From NCBI GenBank assembly GCA_910587305.1, contig CAJUKV010000014.1:17371-81370 (forward strand): a stretch of 64,000 nucleotides of DNA, read 5' to 3'. Positions 32,450-41,251 of the stretch are shown one piece after another. The DNA is from an uncultured Lachnospiraceae bacterium (lineage in GTDB: Bacteria; Bacillota; Clostridia; Lachnospirales; Lachnospiraceae). The notes beneath the pieces were generated by a model. It did no database searches, was not told the origin of the DNA, and saw nothing but the letters and a program-made list of their open reading frames with translations. Position 1 is the stretch's first letter. Each line of letters opens with the position of its first letter. The translations under genes were made by a program, and so were the position numbers.

Positions 32450-33049
32450 ATGAAAGATTTATTAGATTTTATCATTATCATAGCGATTATAAATGTCTTA
32501 TTTATTTGCCTTATGCTTCTGAAATTTCTGGTAAAGAGAAGAAGCAAAAATAAAGAATTATATCAGGCAGCAGCCGACAGGACACGTGATGAAAATCTGA
32601 ATAAGGTGATATTGAATGAACATTATATCAAAGAGGATAACAAACTGGTAAAAGCTCCTTACGAGGTTGACTATGGAAATGGAAGCAGCGAAAAGCCGGG
32701 GAGGAAAAATGCGAAATTATCCAAGAACAAAATATCTGTTATGCTTCAGCTGGTTGAGAATACGGAGCTGTCAACCAGAAAGTTTATACTAAATCCGGCG
32801 AAAAAAATTAGGATTGGCAGTGGATTTACAGATAATGATATTGTGGTATCCGATAGCGACATTGAAGAACACCAGTGTGAAATTTTCCTTGTGCAAGGGA
32901 AAATTTATATCAAAAATATTGGAAATAAAGCCAGAACTATTATCAGAAGAAAAAAGGAACAGGTAATAGTTGACAGCAAAGGAATACGCCTTTTGACAGG
33001 AGATATAGTACTGACCGGAAAGGTTACTTATGAAGTCACGATTATTTGA
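32450..33049 (+). CDS. membrane-anchored FHA-domain protein
   Basis: A 199-residue protein with one N-terminal membrane helix (residues 5-27) and a basic stretch (KRRSKNK) that places the rest in the cytoplasm. A forkhead-associated domain covers about 95-199; RIGSGFTDNDIVVSDSDIEEHQCEI contains the phosphothreonine-binding Gly, Ser/Asp and His positions. The expected Ser-x-x-His is replaced by E-E-H. It presumably recruits a phosphorylated partner, perhaps a product of the kinase at 61140, to the secretion machine. It lies 36 bases before the EssC gene. Confidence 0.72.
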   Translation: MKDLLDFIIIIAIINVLFICLMLLKFLVKRRSKNKELYQAAADRTRDENLNKVILNEHYIKEDNKLVKAPYEVDYGNGSSEKPGRKNAKLSKNKISVMLQLVENTELSTRKFILNPAKKIRIGSGFTDNDIVVSDSDIEEHQCEIFLVQGKIYIKNIGNKARTIIRRKKEQVIVDSKGIRLLTGDIVLTGKVTYEVTII

Positions 33050-33072
33050 AAGTTACACGTAGAGAAAGGGGC

Positions 33073-33084
33073 ATGACAATATAA
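33073..33084 (+). promoter_or_regulatory. three-codon mini-ORF abutting the EssC start
   Basis: ATG-ACA-ATA-TAA (33073-33084) has GAAAGGGG at good spacing, and its stop codon touches the ATG of essC at 33085. The essC start itself is too far from that ribosome site. Initiation could therefore occur at the mini-ORF with termination-reinitiation at essC. Confidence 0.35.
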
Positions 33085-36000
33085 ATGGGTATAGTTCTTT
33101 CGGTACATAGCGTCAAGGCATTTCGTGAGTATTTGCTTCCGGCAGTGAGTAATATGGATTATTCAATTGTTTTAAGCAGAGATATTTTCAGGCTGGAAAA
33201 GGATGTGGAATTATATCTGGAAACAATTGAAGGAAACTGGTTTTTCTCTGAAACAGAGGATTACATTCTGGAAGAAGCAAGAAAAAAGACAGATTACTTT
33301 GGACGGGTAATAAAGGATAAGGATCTTCTTACGATTATCCTGCAGGGGAACGAACGGCTTTCCATTATGATAGAGGAAACAGACAGTTCGTTTGCCGTAT
33401 TTGAAAAGTACAATATGGAAGCTTGTGAAACGGTCACGATTGGCAAAGGAGAGGAAAATGATATCCGGTATGACAGGTTAAACCTGGTTTCAAAAAATCA
33501 TTCTGTAATCCATAGAAATGGAAGTAACTATATTTTAGAGGATACAAGCGCAAATGGCGTTTTTGTCAATTCTGTCAGAATTGCAGGAAAAAAGCAATTG
33601 GAATTTGGGGACAGTATTAACATTTTTGGACTGTCCATGATTTTTCTGAATCACATACTTGCCGTCAACAGCTATGAAGAAAATGTTTCCGTCTGTGGAG
33701 AGCGGTTGAAAAAATATGATTTCAAAGTAAAAACAGAATCGGAAAAGACAAGGGAGAATGTCGATAAAAAGAATTTTTATCATCGTTCCCCAAGGCAAAT
33801 ATACAAGCTGTCAGAGGATACCGTTGAAATTGAGGCTCCGCCTCAGCCAGGGAAGTTGGAGAAAAAACCTCTGGGTATGTTGATAGGCCCTTCCCTCACT
33901 ATGGCGCTGCCAATGCTGCTTGGAAGCGGGCTTGCCATCTACAGTACAAGGGTAAGCGGCAGCAGCGGAAGCGCTTTCATGTATACAGGATTGATTACGG
34001 CTATTTCATCAGCAGTAATTGGAACCATATGGACTTTAGTGAATCTGGGTTTTGAACAGAAAAAGAGGAGGAAAGAGGAGCTGCACAGATTTGAGGCATA
34101 TGGGGAGTATTTAATTAAATGTGCAAATGACATTAAGGAAAAATATGAGAAGAACGCAGAGAGTTTGCGGATGATGTATTTGTCCGCCGAGGAATGCACC
34201 AGGTTTGACGAAGACAATAATATGCTTTGGAATAGAAATATGGATCATAAGGATTTCTTATGTCACAGACTGGGAATTGGCGATGTGCCTTTTCAGGTGA
34301 CAATCACGATTCCTCGTGATCGCTTTACTTTGATAAATGATTCTTTAGCTGAAAAACCAAAGATGATCCGGCAAAGTTATAAGACGCTGCATGATGTACC
34401 GATTTGTATAGATTTGCTGAAACATCGTCTGGTAGGTGTAATTGGAGGTGAGAAGAAGCAGGGGGCGGTGGAAGTCATGCACGCATTGGCAGCACAAATA
34501 GCTGCGGCTAACTGCTACACAGATGTTAAAATGGCCTTTATTTATGAAGGTGGTAAAGATGAGAGCGAAAGCTGGGAATATATGAAATGGTTTCCTCATG
34601 TATGGTCTGAGGACAGGAAAACCCGATATATTGCGAGAAATAAATCGGAAACAGGAGATATACTGTACGAGATTACAAACTCACTGAGAATCCGTGTGGA
34701 AAACGAACCTTCCGATAAAAAGAGATTGCTCAAACCCCACTATGTTTTGTTTGTGTCAAACCCTGAATTATTGGAGGGAGAACTAATCAGTAAATATATT
34801 TATGATGAAAATGAAAATCCGGGCATTACTACGATTTTTCTGGTGGATTGTTATGAACAACTGCCGAATGCATGTAGCTATATTATCCGGAATGATGCAT
34901 ATTTTCAGGGGATTTATGATATTGCAGATGATATGGATGAAAAAATATCTATTCAATTTGATAAATTATCAGACTTGCAATTAGAACAGCTGGCAAGAAA
35001 ATTGTCAAATATAGAGGTGAATGAAAGTGAAATAGGAGGCGATATCCCGACCGCTCTCTCATTCTTTGATATGTATGGGGTGGATAATTTGGATGAATTT
35101 CATGTCTTAGACAGATGGCGGAAAAACCGCACCTATGATAGCATGAAAGCTTTGATTGGGCAAAAAGCAGGAGGCGCGGCATGGTATTTGGATATCCATG
35201 AAAAGTACCACGGCCCCCATGGATTGATAGCGGGGACTACCGGATCGGGAAAGAGCGAAACGCTGCAGACCTATATTTTATCATTAGCACTAAATTTCAG
35301 CCCTGATGATGTAGGCTTTTTCCTCATTGATTATAAAGGCGGAGGAATGGCGAATTTGTTTGAAAAACTTCCCCATATGATAGGACAGATTTCAAATCTT
35401 TCAGGAAATCAGGTAAAACGCGCTATGGTTGCAATCAAAAGCGAAAACAGAAGGCGCCAGCAGATTTTTAACGAGTATGGCGTTAACAATATAAATCTAT
35501 ACACAAGACTGTATAAAAATAAAGAGGCTTCTGTCCCAATCCCTCATATGTTTATTGTAATTGATGAATTCGCTGAATTAAAAAGAGAAGAACCGGATTT
35601 CATGCGTGAGCTCATCAGCGTGGCGCAGGTTGGACGAAGCCTTGGAGTTCATCTGATTCTGGCAACACAAAAGCCCAGCGGAACGGTAGATGATAATATT
35701 TGGAGTAATTCCAAATTCCGTCTTTGTCTGCGCGTTCAGGACAGACAGGACAGCAATGATATGCTTCACAGACCGGACGCGGCATATATTACACAGGCGG
35801 GTCGTTGTTACATGCAGGTAGGTAATGATGAATTATTTGAGCTTTTTCAGTCAGGCTTTAGTGGGGCGGTATATGAAGAAAACAGTGGGCAGAGAAAGAC
35901 CTTGGTTGCACAGATGCTTTCACTGACAGGCAAAACGGAACTGATAGGGAAACGAAGGAAAGCGCCCGGGAAAAAGGCAGTTCAGGAAAGGACGCAGCTA

Positions 36001-37773
36001 GATGCCGTAGTGGATTATTTGAAAGAGATGGCTGAAAAAAACGGCTATACACATATGCTGCAGTTATGGCTTCCTGTTCTTCCGGTAAATTTGTATCTGG
36101 GACAGCTGGAGGGGTATAAGAGCTGGTCTGATGTAGAGATGTGGCAGCAGAATAAGAAGGAGTGGGATTTGGAGGCGCCTATAGGCTTATATGATAATCC
36201 TGCCAGCCAGGCGCAGGGTACAGTTAAATTGAGCCTGTCGCAGAATGGACATCATGCTGTTATTGGCACGGTTGCCAGCGGAAAAAGTACTTTCCTTCAA
36301 ACATTTGTTTTGGCCATGGTTTCACGGTACAGTCCGGAAAATATCAATATTTATGCGATTGATTTCAGCGCTAAAATGCTTTCTGCTTTTGAAAAAATGC
36401 CTCATGTAGGAGGAATCATCTACGAGAATGAGAATGACAAATTGGATAAATTTTTCAATATGCTGGATAAGATTCTGGAGGAGAGAAAGCAGCTTTTCCG
36501 GGGCGGAAATTATAGCCAATATGTCAGGGTAAATGGGATTATTCTTCCGGCGGTTTTGCTGGTTATTGATAATTACGCGAATTTTAAAGCCAAAACGAAC
36601 AATGTGTATGAGGATGTGATTTTGCAGCTTTCGAAAGATGGCGTGAATTATGGAATTTTTTTGATTATTACAGCCGGCGGATTTGGCGCATTGGAAATCC
36701 CTATCAGGATAGGGGATAATCTGCGGACAGTTATATGCCTTGAGATGAATGATAAATATCAATACGCAGAGGCCTTAAGAATGGCGCATATTGAAACACT
36801 TCCGGAGGTTAATATCAAGGGAAGGGGGCTTGTAAAGATAGGGGAGGAAACCCTGGAATTCCAGACAGCTCTTGCATGTGAAGGGGAGGATGATTTCAGG
36901 AGAATGGAAAAAATACAGGCATTGTCCGAACAGATGCACAGAGCCTGGAATGGCAAAGCGGCCAGACCGATACCTGAGATACCGAAACATCCACTTTGGC
37001 AGGAATTTGTGCAGATGGAGGAGACGGTGAAGCTTTTAGCGGATGACAGACATTTGCCGATTGGCTATAACTTTAAAAATGCAGCGCCATATGGCGTGGA
37101 TTTAAGCAGAAATTATTGCTATTTGGCTGCCGGGAAGGCAAGAAGCGGTAAATCAAATTTGATGAAAGTGCTGCTCTGCGGTGCAGATAAAAAAGGTGGG
37201 AAAATAGTTATCATTGATTTTGGAGGAGAATTTACTTATCTCACAGAAGAATTAAATGCCGTACATATAGATAACGATAAAGAACTTTTCCAATTCTTTT
37301 CGGCATTGGTTCCCGATTTCCGAGAAAGGAATGAGCGTAAAAAAGAGTGTATTCGAAAAGGAATGTCTGATGAGGAAATTTATGTACAGATGAGACAATT
37401 TGAACCGTTATATCTATTCCTTCCTGATTTCGCAGATTTTATTCAACATGTAACGCATAGCGGGCCGGGAAATGATGCACAGCCTTTTATAGAAAATCTT
37501 TTGGATAAGGGGAGCCTTCACAATGTATTCTGGTTTGCCTGCTATAACTATGAAGATTCGTCTAAAGTAGCAGGAACCAAATTGTATGACTATTTCCTGA
37601 AATATAAAACGGGGATCCACTTTGGAGGTAATGTAGCGGCGCAGCGGATTTTTAATTTTGACTATCTTTCTTATACAGAACAGAACAAATCATTAAAACC
37701 GGGCGTTGCGATGCTGCCGTCAAATGAGGAGGAAGATGTAAGAAAGGTGATAATCCCTCTGCTTAAGGCGTGA
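33085..37773 (+). CDS. essC: EssC/YukB-type FtsK/SpoIIIE ATPase of type VIIb secretion
   Basis: A 1562-residue membrane ATPase, the motor of T7SSb. Order: beta-rich N-terminus (1-100), FHA domain (about 115-190, VTIGKGEENDIRYDRLNLVSK then NHSVIH), two membrane helices (264-285, 298-321). Three FtsK-type domains follow. The first has Walker A GTTGSGKS (about 717) and Walker B FIVIDEFAE. The second has GTVASGKS (about 1058) with VLLVIDNYA. The third has GKARSGKS (about 1348) with LYLFLPDFADF. In characterised systems only the first is fully catalytic and the last binds the substrate signal. Length and order match Firmicute EssC. Confidence 0.93.
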   Translation: MGIVLSVHSVKAFREYLLPAVSNMDYSIVLSRDIFRLEKDVELYLETIEGNWFFSETEDYILEEARKKTDYFGRVIKDKDLLTIILQGNERLSIMIEETDSSFAVFEKYNMEACETVTIGKGEENDIRYDRLNLVSKNHSVIHRNGSNYILEDTSANGVFVNSVRIAGKKQLEFGDSINIFGLSMIFLNHILAVNSYEENVSVCGERLKKYDFKVKTESEKTRENVDKKNFYHRSPRQIYKLSEDTVEIEAPPQPGKLEKKPLGMLIGPSLTMALPMLLGSGLAIYSTRVSGSSGSAFMYTGLITAISSAVIGTIWTLVNLGFEQKKRRKEELHRFEAYGEYLIKCANDIKEKYEKNAESLRMMYLSAEECTRFDEDNNMLWNRNMDHKDFLCHRLGIGDVPFQVTITIPRDRFTLINDSLAEKPKMIRQSYKTLHDVPICIDLLKHRLVGVIGGEKKQGAVEVMHALAAQIAAANCYTDVKMAFIYEGGKDESESWEYMKWFPHVWSEDRKTRYIARNKSETGDILYEITNSLRIRVENEPSDKKRLLKPHYVLFVSNPELLEGELISKYIYDENENPGITTIFLVDCYEQLPNACSYIIRNDAYFQGIYDIADDMDEKISIQFDKLSDLQLEQLARKLSNIEVNESEIGGDIPTALSFFDMYGVDNLDEFHVLDRWRKNRTYDSMKALIGQKAGGAAWYLDIHEKYHGPHGLIAGTTGSGKSETLQTYILSLALNFSPDDVGFFLIDYKGGGMANLFEKLPHMIGQISNLSGNQVKRAMVAIKSENRRRQQIFNEYGVNNINLYTRLYKNKEASVPIPHMFIVIDEFAELKREEPDFMRELISVAQVGRSLGVHLILATQKPSGTVDDNIWSNSKFRLCLRVQDRQDSNDMLHRPDAAYITQAGRCYMQVGNDELFELFQSGFSGAVYEENSGQRKTLVAQMLSLTGKTELIGKRRKAPGKKAVQERTQLDAVVDYLKEMAEKNGYTHMLQLWLPVLPVNLYLGQLEGYKSWSDVEMWQQNKKEWDLEAPIGLYDNPASQAQGTVKLSLSQNGHHAVIGTVASGKSTFLQTFVLAMVSRYSPENINIYAIDFSAKMLSAFEKMPHVGGIIYENENDKLDKFFNMLDKILEERKQLFRGGNYSQYVRVNGIILPAVLLVIDNYANFKAKTNNVYEDVILQLSKDGVNYGIFLIITAGGFGALEIPIRIGDNLRTVICLEMNDKYQYAEALRMAHIETLPEVNIKGRGLVKIGEETLEFQTALACEGEDDFRRMEKIQALSEQMHRAWNGKAARPIPEIPKHPLWQEFVQMEETVKLLADDRHLPIGYNFKNAAPYGVDLSRNYCYLAAGKARSGKSNLMKVLLCGADKKGGKIVIIDFGGEFTYLTEELNAVHIDNDKELFQFFSALVPDFRERNERKKECIRKGMSDEEIYVQMRQFEPLYLFLPDFADFIQHVTHSGPGNDAQPFIENLLDKGSLHNVFWFACYNYEDSSKVAGTKLYDYFLKYKTGIHFGGNVAAQRIFNFDYLSYTEQNKSLKPGVAMLPSNEEEDVRKVIIPLLKA

Positions 37774-37879
37774 TATGCAGGAAACAGAAAATCAAAATTT
37801 TTAACCACGAGATTTGTGTCTGCGAGCTTTTTGTTACAAATTTGTTATGCATAGGAGCAGCGCAGAAATGGAGATAAAG

Positions 37880-38128
37880 ATGATACTTGTAGATGTATTT
37901 GTGCCGTCTGTAAATAATGTGTATGATTTTCGACTGGATGAGAAAACACCGGTTCAGAATGTGATTGAGGAAATATGTGAATTAATTGAGATGAAGGAGC
38001 ATTGCAATCTTATGGGAGATATAGGAAGTATGATGTTATGCTGCCAAAAGCGTGGACGTATTCTGCCCGGATATTGTACTCTTTCGGAATGTGGTATCAA
38101 TACAGGCAGCAGCCTGATTCTTGTTTAG
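37880..38128 (+). CDS. YukD/EsaB-like ubiquitin-fold protein
   Basis: An 82-residue protein starting MILVDVFVPSVNNVYDFRLD, with a beta-grasp pattern: two strands, a helix (VQNVIEEICELIEM), then RGRILPGYCTLSECGINTGSSLILV. The ending corresponds to the YukD/EsaB L..GI..G..L.L. EsaB-type proteins are cytoplasmic regulators or assembly factors of T7SSb. Position directly after essC and before WXG100 genes supports the call. ATG 37880 follows AATGGAGATAAAG; ATG 37868 is an alternative. A 106-base AT-rich gap separates it from essC. Confidence 0.72.
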   Translation: MILVDVFVPSVNNVYDFRLDEKTPVQNVIEEICELIEMKEHCNLMGDIGSMMLCCQKRGRILPGYCTLSECGINTGSSLILV

Positions 38129-38168
38129 AATGTATTTTATTTTAGCTTGCTTTGTAAGGAGGGAGAAT

Positions 38169-38468
38169 ATGGCGGAGATTACGGTAGATACGGCAGCCAT
38201 GGCCGGAGATATACAGGAGCTGCAGAATGCGCTTTCGAAAGCGCGCAGACAATTGGGAGAAATGTTTGAGCAGATAGCGGAGCTGGATACAATGTGGGAC
38301 GGACCGGCAAATCAGGAGTTTAACAGGCAATTTTCTAATGACTATGAGAATTCTAAGGAATTGTGCAATACGGTAGAGTCTATTATCCAATGTATACAGT
38401 ATGCAAAGGAACAATATAATATATGCGAAAATGAAGTAAATGGAATTGTAGCATCAATCAATATTTAG
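38169..38468 (+). CDS. WXG100 family protein
   Basis: A 99-residue helical hairpin protein of the Esx type. The turn motif is MWDGPANQEF (W-x-G) near the middle, flanked by amphipathic helices. The C-terminal pattern YAKEQYNICENEV resembles the Y-x-x-x-D/E export signal. WXG100 proteins are secreted as dimers by T7SS and activate the ATPase. TAAGGAGGGAGAAT precedes ATG 38169. It is the first of five such genes in a row. Confidence 0.88.
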   Translation: MAEITVDTAAMAGDIQELQNALSKARRQLGEMFEQIAELDTMWDGPANQEFNRQFSNDYENSKELCNTVESIIQCIQYAKEQYNICENEVNGIVASINI

Positions 38469-38488
38469 AAGAAATGAAGGTGAAAGCT

Positions 38489-38815
38489 GTGGCGATTATT
38501 GGAGAAGTCAGAGTTAAGGTTTCAACAGAAGTTTTGCGTGATAAAGCGCAGAATGTAACAAATAGTATCAAAAATATGGGAAACTGCTTTTCGGAGCTGG
38601 AAAGTATTATAAATAGAACAGTATATTATTGGATTGGAGATGCAGCAGAGCAGCATAGAAGAATCTACAGGGAACAGCGTGAGAGCATAGATGAAATGAT
38701 GAAGCGATTAAAGGAGCATCCCCAGGATCTGCTTACGATATCGCAGAACTACGATCTTGCAGAAAAACAGACTGCAGAGATGAGTAACAGACTCCCGGGA
38801 AATATCATTGAATAG
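38489..38815 (+). CDS. WXG100-like protein
   Basis: A 108-residue relative of the Esx proteins with WIGDAAEQHRR at the turn (W-x-G) and a tail containing QNYDLAEKQTAEM, the Y-x-x-A-E pattern. The start is probably GTG 38489, seven bases after AAGGTG; an in-frame ATG at 38474 has no ribosome site. It overlaps nothing and lies 20 bases after the first WXG100 gene. A dimer partner role is likely but unproven. Confidence 0.72.
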   Translation: MAIIGEVRVKVSTEVLRDKAQNVTNSIKNMGNCFSELESIINRTVYYWIGDAAEQHRRIYREQRESIDEMMKRLKEHPQDLLTISQNYDLAEKQTAEMSNRLPGNIIE

Positions 38816-38858
38816 GAGAATAGATTGAAAAATCAGCCTGACAGCCGATTTTATCAAT

Positions 38859-39000
38859 CACAATTTTGCGCTTAGCCCAAATATGCGGGCGGTTGGAAGC
38901 ATGGAGGATTAGCGTGAAGAAAAGTTCTAAGTCTCACGCAGGAGAATGCCCAAAATACGGGCATTCTCCCAACGGATTTAAGTTGCTGTAAAGCAGCAAC
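38859..39000 (+). repeat. leader repeat copy 2 plus two hairpins
   Basis: Bases 38859-38913 match the TlpA leader at 11548-11603 (GCCCAAATATGCGGGCGGTT, then GGAAGCATGGAGGATTAGC) and run into a 25-codon ORF starting GTG 38914. That ORF contains the perfect stem GGAGAATGCCC-AAAATAC-GGGCATTCTCC (38941-38969). A second stem GTTGCTG/CAGCAAC (38982-39000) follows, and then another ATGGAGG ribosome site for the next WXG100 gene. The small ORF is probably a leader or a repeat artefact. Confidence 0.5.
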
Positions 39001-39012
39001 ATGGAGGTTAGC

Positions 39013-39324
39013 ATGGCGACAAAAGCAAGTATTGAGTTTGATTTTAGAAAGGTAATGAATCAGGCAGAGCAGATTGATGGGATAGCAAATCAGCTGGACC
39101 ATTTGTCAGGAAATAGATTTGACAGTATTATGCAGGAAATTTCGGCCAACTGGAAGGGAGACAGCGCTTCTCTTTATGTGAGCAAGGGAGAAAGTCTGCA
39201 GGGGAATATGAACGACACGGTAAGCGAACTGCGCAGCATCGCTTCTGATATCCGTTTAATAGCAAAGCGTCTGTACATAGCAGAAATGGCAGCGCTTGCA
39301 GTAGCGCAAAATAGGGAATATTAA
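39013..39324 (+). CDS. WXG100 family protein
   Basis: A 103-residue Esx-like protein with ANWKGDSASLYVSKGE at the turn (W-x-G) and a C-terminal helix ending LYIAEMAALAVAQ. The export-type motif is diverged (Y-x-A-E). ATG 39013 follows ACATGGAGGTTAGC, part of the repeat upstream. It resembles substrate-associated rather than core Esx proteins, but the assignment of partner is uncertain. Confidence 0.8.
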   Translation: MATKASIEFDFRKVMNQAEQIDGIANQLDHLSGNRFDSIMQEISANWKGDSASLYVSKGESLQGNMNDTVSELRSIASDIRLIAKRLYIAEMAALAVAQNREY

Positions 39325-39385
39325 GTTTCTCCAAAAGGAGTGTAATATTTTAAAACAATAAATATCAAAAATAGGAGGAAAAGAT

Positions 39386-39685
39386 ATGGCACTTATTCGA
39401 GTAACAGCAAGAGAATTGAGGGCAAAGGCATCAGAACTGAGAGGATTGAATGGACAGTTCAAATCTCAGGTGGGAACTTTGGAATCCCAGGAGCAGTCAT
39501 TGGCCGGTATGTGGGAAGGGGAAGCTAAAAATGCATTCCATACGGCGTTTCATAATGACAAAACACAGATGGATAATTTCCAAAGTTTGATGGAGCAGTA
39601 TTGTGTGGCATTGGAAAATATTGCGGCTAAATATGAGATGGCGGAGGCACAGAATACGGAAACAGCGGCAACAAGAACATATTAA
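39386..39685 (+). CDS. WXG100 family protein (EsxA-like)
   Basis: A 99-residue protein with the textbook layout. Helix 1 starts RVTARELRAKASELRGL, the turn is MWEGEAKNAFHTAF (W-x-G), and helix 2 ends with IAAKYEMAEAQNTE, a good Y-x-x-x-E export signal. It best matches EsxA of Firmicute T7SSb. AATAGGAGGAAAAGAT precedes the ATG. The next gene encodes a close relative, so the two may form a heterodimer. Confidence 0.9.
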   Translation: MALIRVTARELRAKASELRGLNGQFKSQVGTLESQEQSLAGMWEGEAKNAFHTAFHNDKTQMDNFQSLMEQYCVALENIAAKYEMAEAQNTETAATRTY

Positions 39686-39720
39686 AAAGTGATGCGTTTG
39701 GATAAGGAAGGAGAAAGCAT

Positions 39721-40035
39721 ATGGAAGGATATTTAAAAGTAACACCGGAAAAATTAATCAGCACATCAGGAGAATTTCAGCAGTCGGGTTCCAGAATTAG
39801 AAACCTGACACGGGAAATGATTAATATTGTAGACAGTTTGCGGTCAGTATGGGAAGGAGAAGCGGCAAGTGCATACAACACAAAGTTCCATCAGCTTGAT
39901 GACGATATGGAAAGAATGCACAGAATGATTGAGGAGCATGTAAAAGATCTGACGGAGATGGCACGGCAATATCAGTTGGCGGAAACATCTAATATAGAAT
40001 TTGGCAACGCACTTGCAGGGGACGTAATTTCATAA
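39721..40035 (+). CDS. WXG100 family protein (EsxB-like)
   Basis: A 104-residue Esx protein: YLKVTPEKLISTSGEFQQSG in helix 1, VWEGEAASAYNTKF at the turn, and MARQYQLAETSNIEFGNAL at the end, containing the Y-x-x-x-E export motif. It is similar in length and pattern to the preceding gene product, 35 bases upstream. AAGGAGAAAGCAT is the ribosome site. It is a probable structural or co-secreted component. Confidence 0.9.
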   Translation: MEGYLKVTPEKLISTSGEFQQSGSRIRNLTREMINIVDSLRSVWEGEAASAYNTKFHQLDDDMERMHRMIEEHVKDLTEMARQYQLAETSNIEFGNALAGDVIS

Positions 40036-40131
40036 TTTACGAAAGCGGATATGGAGTTTTCCCTGCAGCGTAGCTGTGGGGAAAGACTTCATCTTATATA
40101 TAGTTTTCCGTCAAAAGGCGCGGGGGGATAT

Positions 40132-41217
40132 ATGGCAGAATTTTCTGTAAAAACAGTTCAAATTAGAGGAATGGCAGATGAAGAGAAAAAAATAGAAAGC
40201 GAATTAAATAATATTGAGAATGCCGTACAAAGCATCAGTAACAATCTAAGCTTTAAAACAGCATCGAAAAGTCGTATAGAAGCAAGACTGAAAGGAATAG
40301 CAGGCAGGATTGGCGAGAGCAAAAGAGGAATACAGGGGATGCACTTTGCCCTTCTTGGCGTGGTAAATGATTATGAAAAGACAGAAGCGCGTATCTGTGA
40401 ACATGCAGGCGGTATTTTAGCATATGAAATACAAAACGATGAAAATTCCGGACAGACGAAATATGGACAGATTGACAGTCAGCAGAATAAAGCAGGGACA
40501 TTTTTTACAATCCCCAATCTGTTAACGGGAGGTATCAGGGAGTCAATTGAAAATTTGGAGGAAGATATAATAGATAAGACCGGATTTAACGCCTCATCGA
40601 AAACAAATGGTGCCTATTATTCGGAAAAAATCCAATGTGAGTATGGGAGTGCAGGAGTTACCATCCTTGGATATGAAGCGTATACAAATGCGGAAGGAGG
40701 CATTTTTACAAAAGACGAGGAAAGTAATCTATTATTTAATCCGCATATCAGTGCAAAAATGGGAGCAAGCTTTTCTGTATTGAATGCGGAGGGAACTTAT
40801 GCAACTGGCGATAATATGCTGGGAACAGATGTAAGCGGGCAGGTAACGGTAGGAAAGGCTTCAGGTGAAGTTGAAGCGTCAGCATCATTTCGGGATAGTA
40901 ACGGAAACATTAATCCTCACGCAAAGCTGGATGCAAGTGTGGAACTGATTCTCATTAATGCGAAAGCGCAGGCAGGAGTAACCGTGCTGGGGACAAAGGC
41001 GGAAGTAAAGGGAAGCGTCAACATTGGCGTGGGAGCCCATGCAAATCTGGAAATTGGAGATGGGAAGATTGTCTGTGATATAGGAGCATCTCTTGGTATA
41101 GGGGGAAGTATCAGCATTGCCATTGATTATGGAGGCACTGTGGATGCGATAAAGGATATTGCAAACAGCGCGCTGGATATTGCGAAGGGTGTATATGATA
41201 AGTTAAAATTCTGGTAG
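40132..41217 (+). CDS. putative T7SS substrate with beta-rich repetitive C-terminus
   Basis: A 361-residue protein. Residues 1-100 match the helical N-terminus of the protein at 30890 (SRIEARLKGIAGRIGESKRG, then IQGM..AL, ending YEKTEARICEHA), a likely T7SS export domain. From about residue 160 the sequence is Gly/Ala/Val-rich with repeated strands such as GVTILGYEAY, GASFSVLNAEGTY and AGVTVLGTKAEVKGSVNIG. It looks like an extended beta solenoid or membrane-active sheet. No catalytic motif is seen. ATG 40132 follows GCGGGGGGATAT. A DUF4176-like gene follows, as for the first substrate. Confidence 0.55.
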   Translation: MAEFSVKTVQIRGMADEEKKIESELNNIENAVQSISNNLSFKTASKSRIEARLKGIAGRIGESKRGIQGMHFALLGVVNDYEKTEARICEHAGGILAYEIQNDENSGQTKYGQIDSQQNKAGTFFTIPNLLTGGIRESIENLEEDIIDKTGFNASSKTNGAYYSEKIQCEYGSAGVTILGYEAYTNAEGGIFTKDEESNLLFNPHISAKMGASFSVLNAEGTYATGDNMLGTDVSGQVTVGKASGEVEASASFRDSNGNINPHAKLDASVELILINAKAQAGVTVLGTKAEVKGSVNIGVGAHANLEIGDGKIVCDIGASLGIGGSISIAIDYGGTVDAIKDIANSALDIAKGVYDKLKFW

Positions 41218-41251
41218 ATGTTAATGTTTGCTTTAAAATAGGAGGAAAGAT

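Noticed and set aside
38169..40035. CRISPR or tandem-repeat origin for the run of similar small genes
   Set aside because: The units differ at the DNA level and share only the protein-level WXG100 pattern; no regularly spaced identical repeats exist anywhere in the window.
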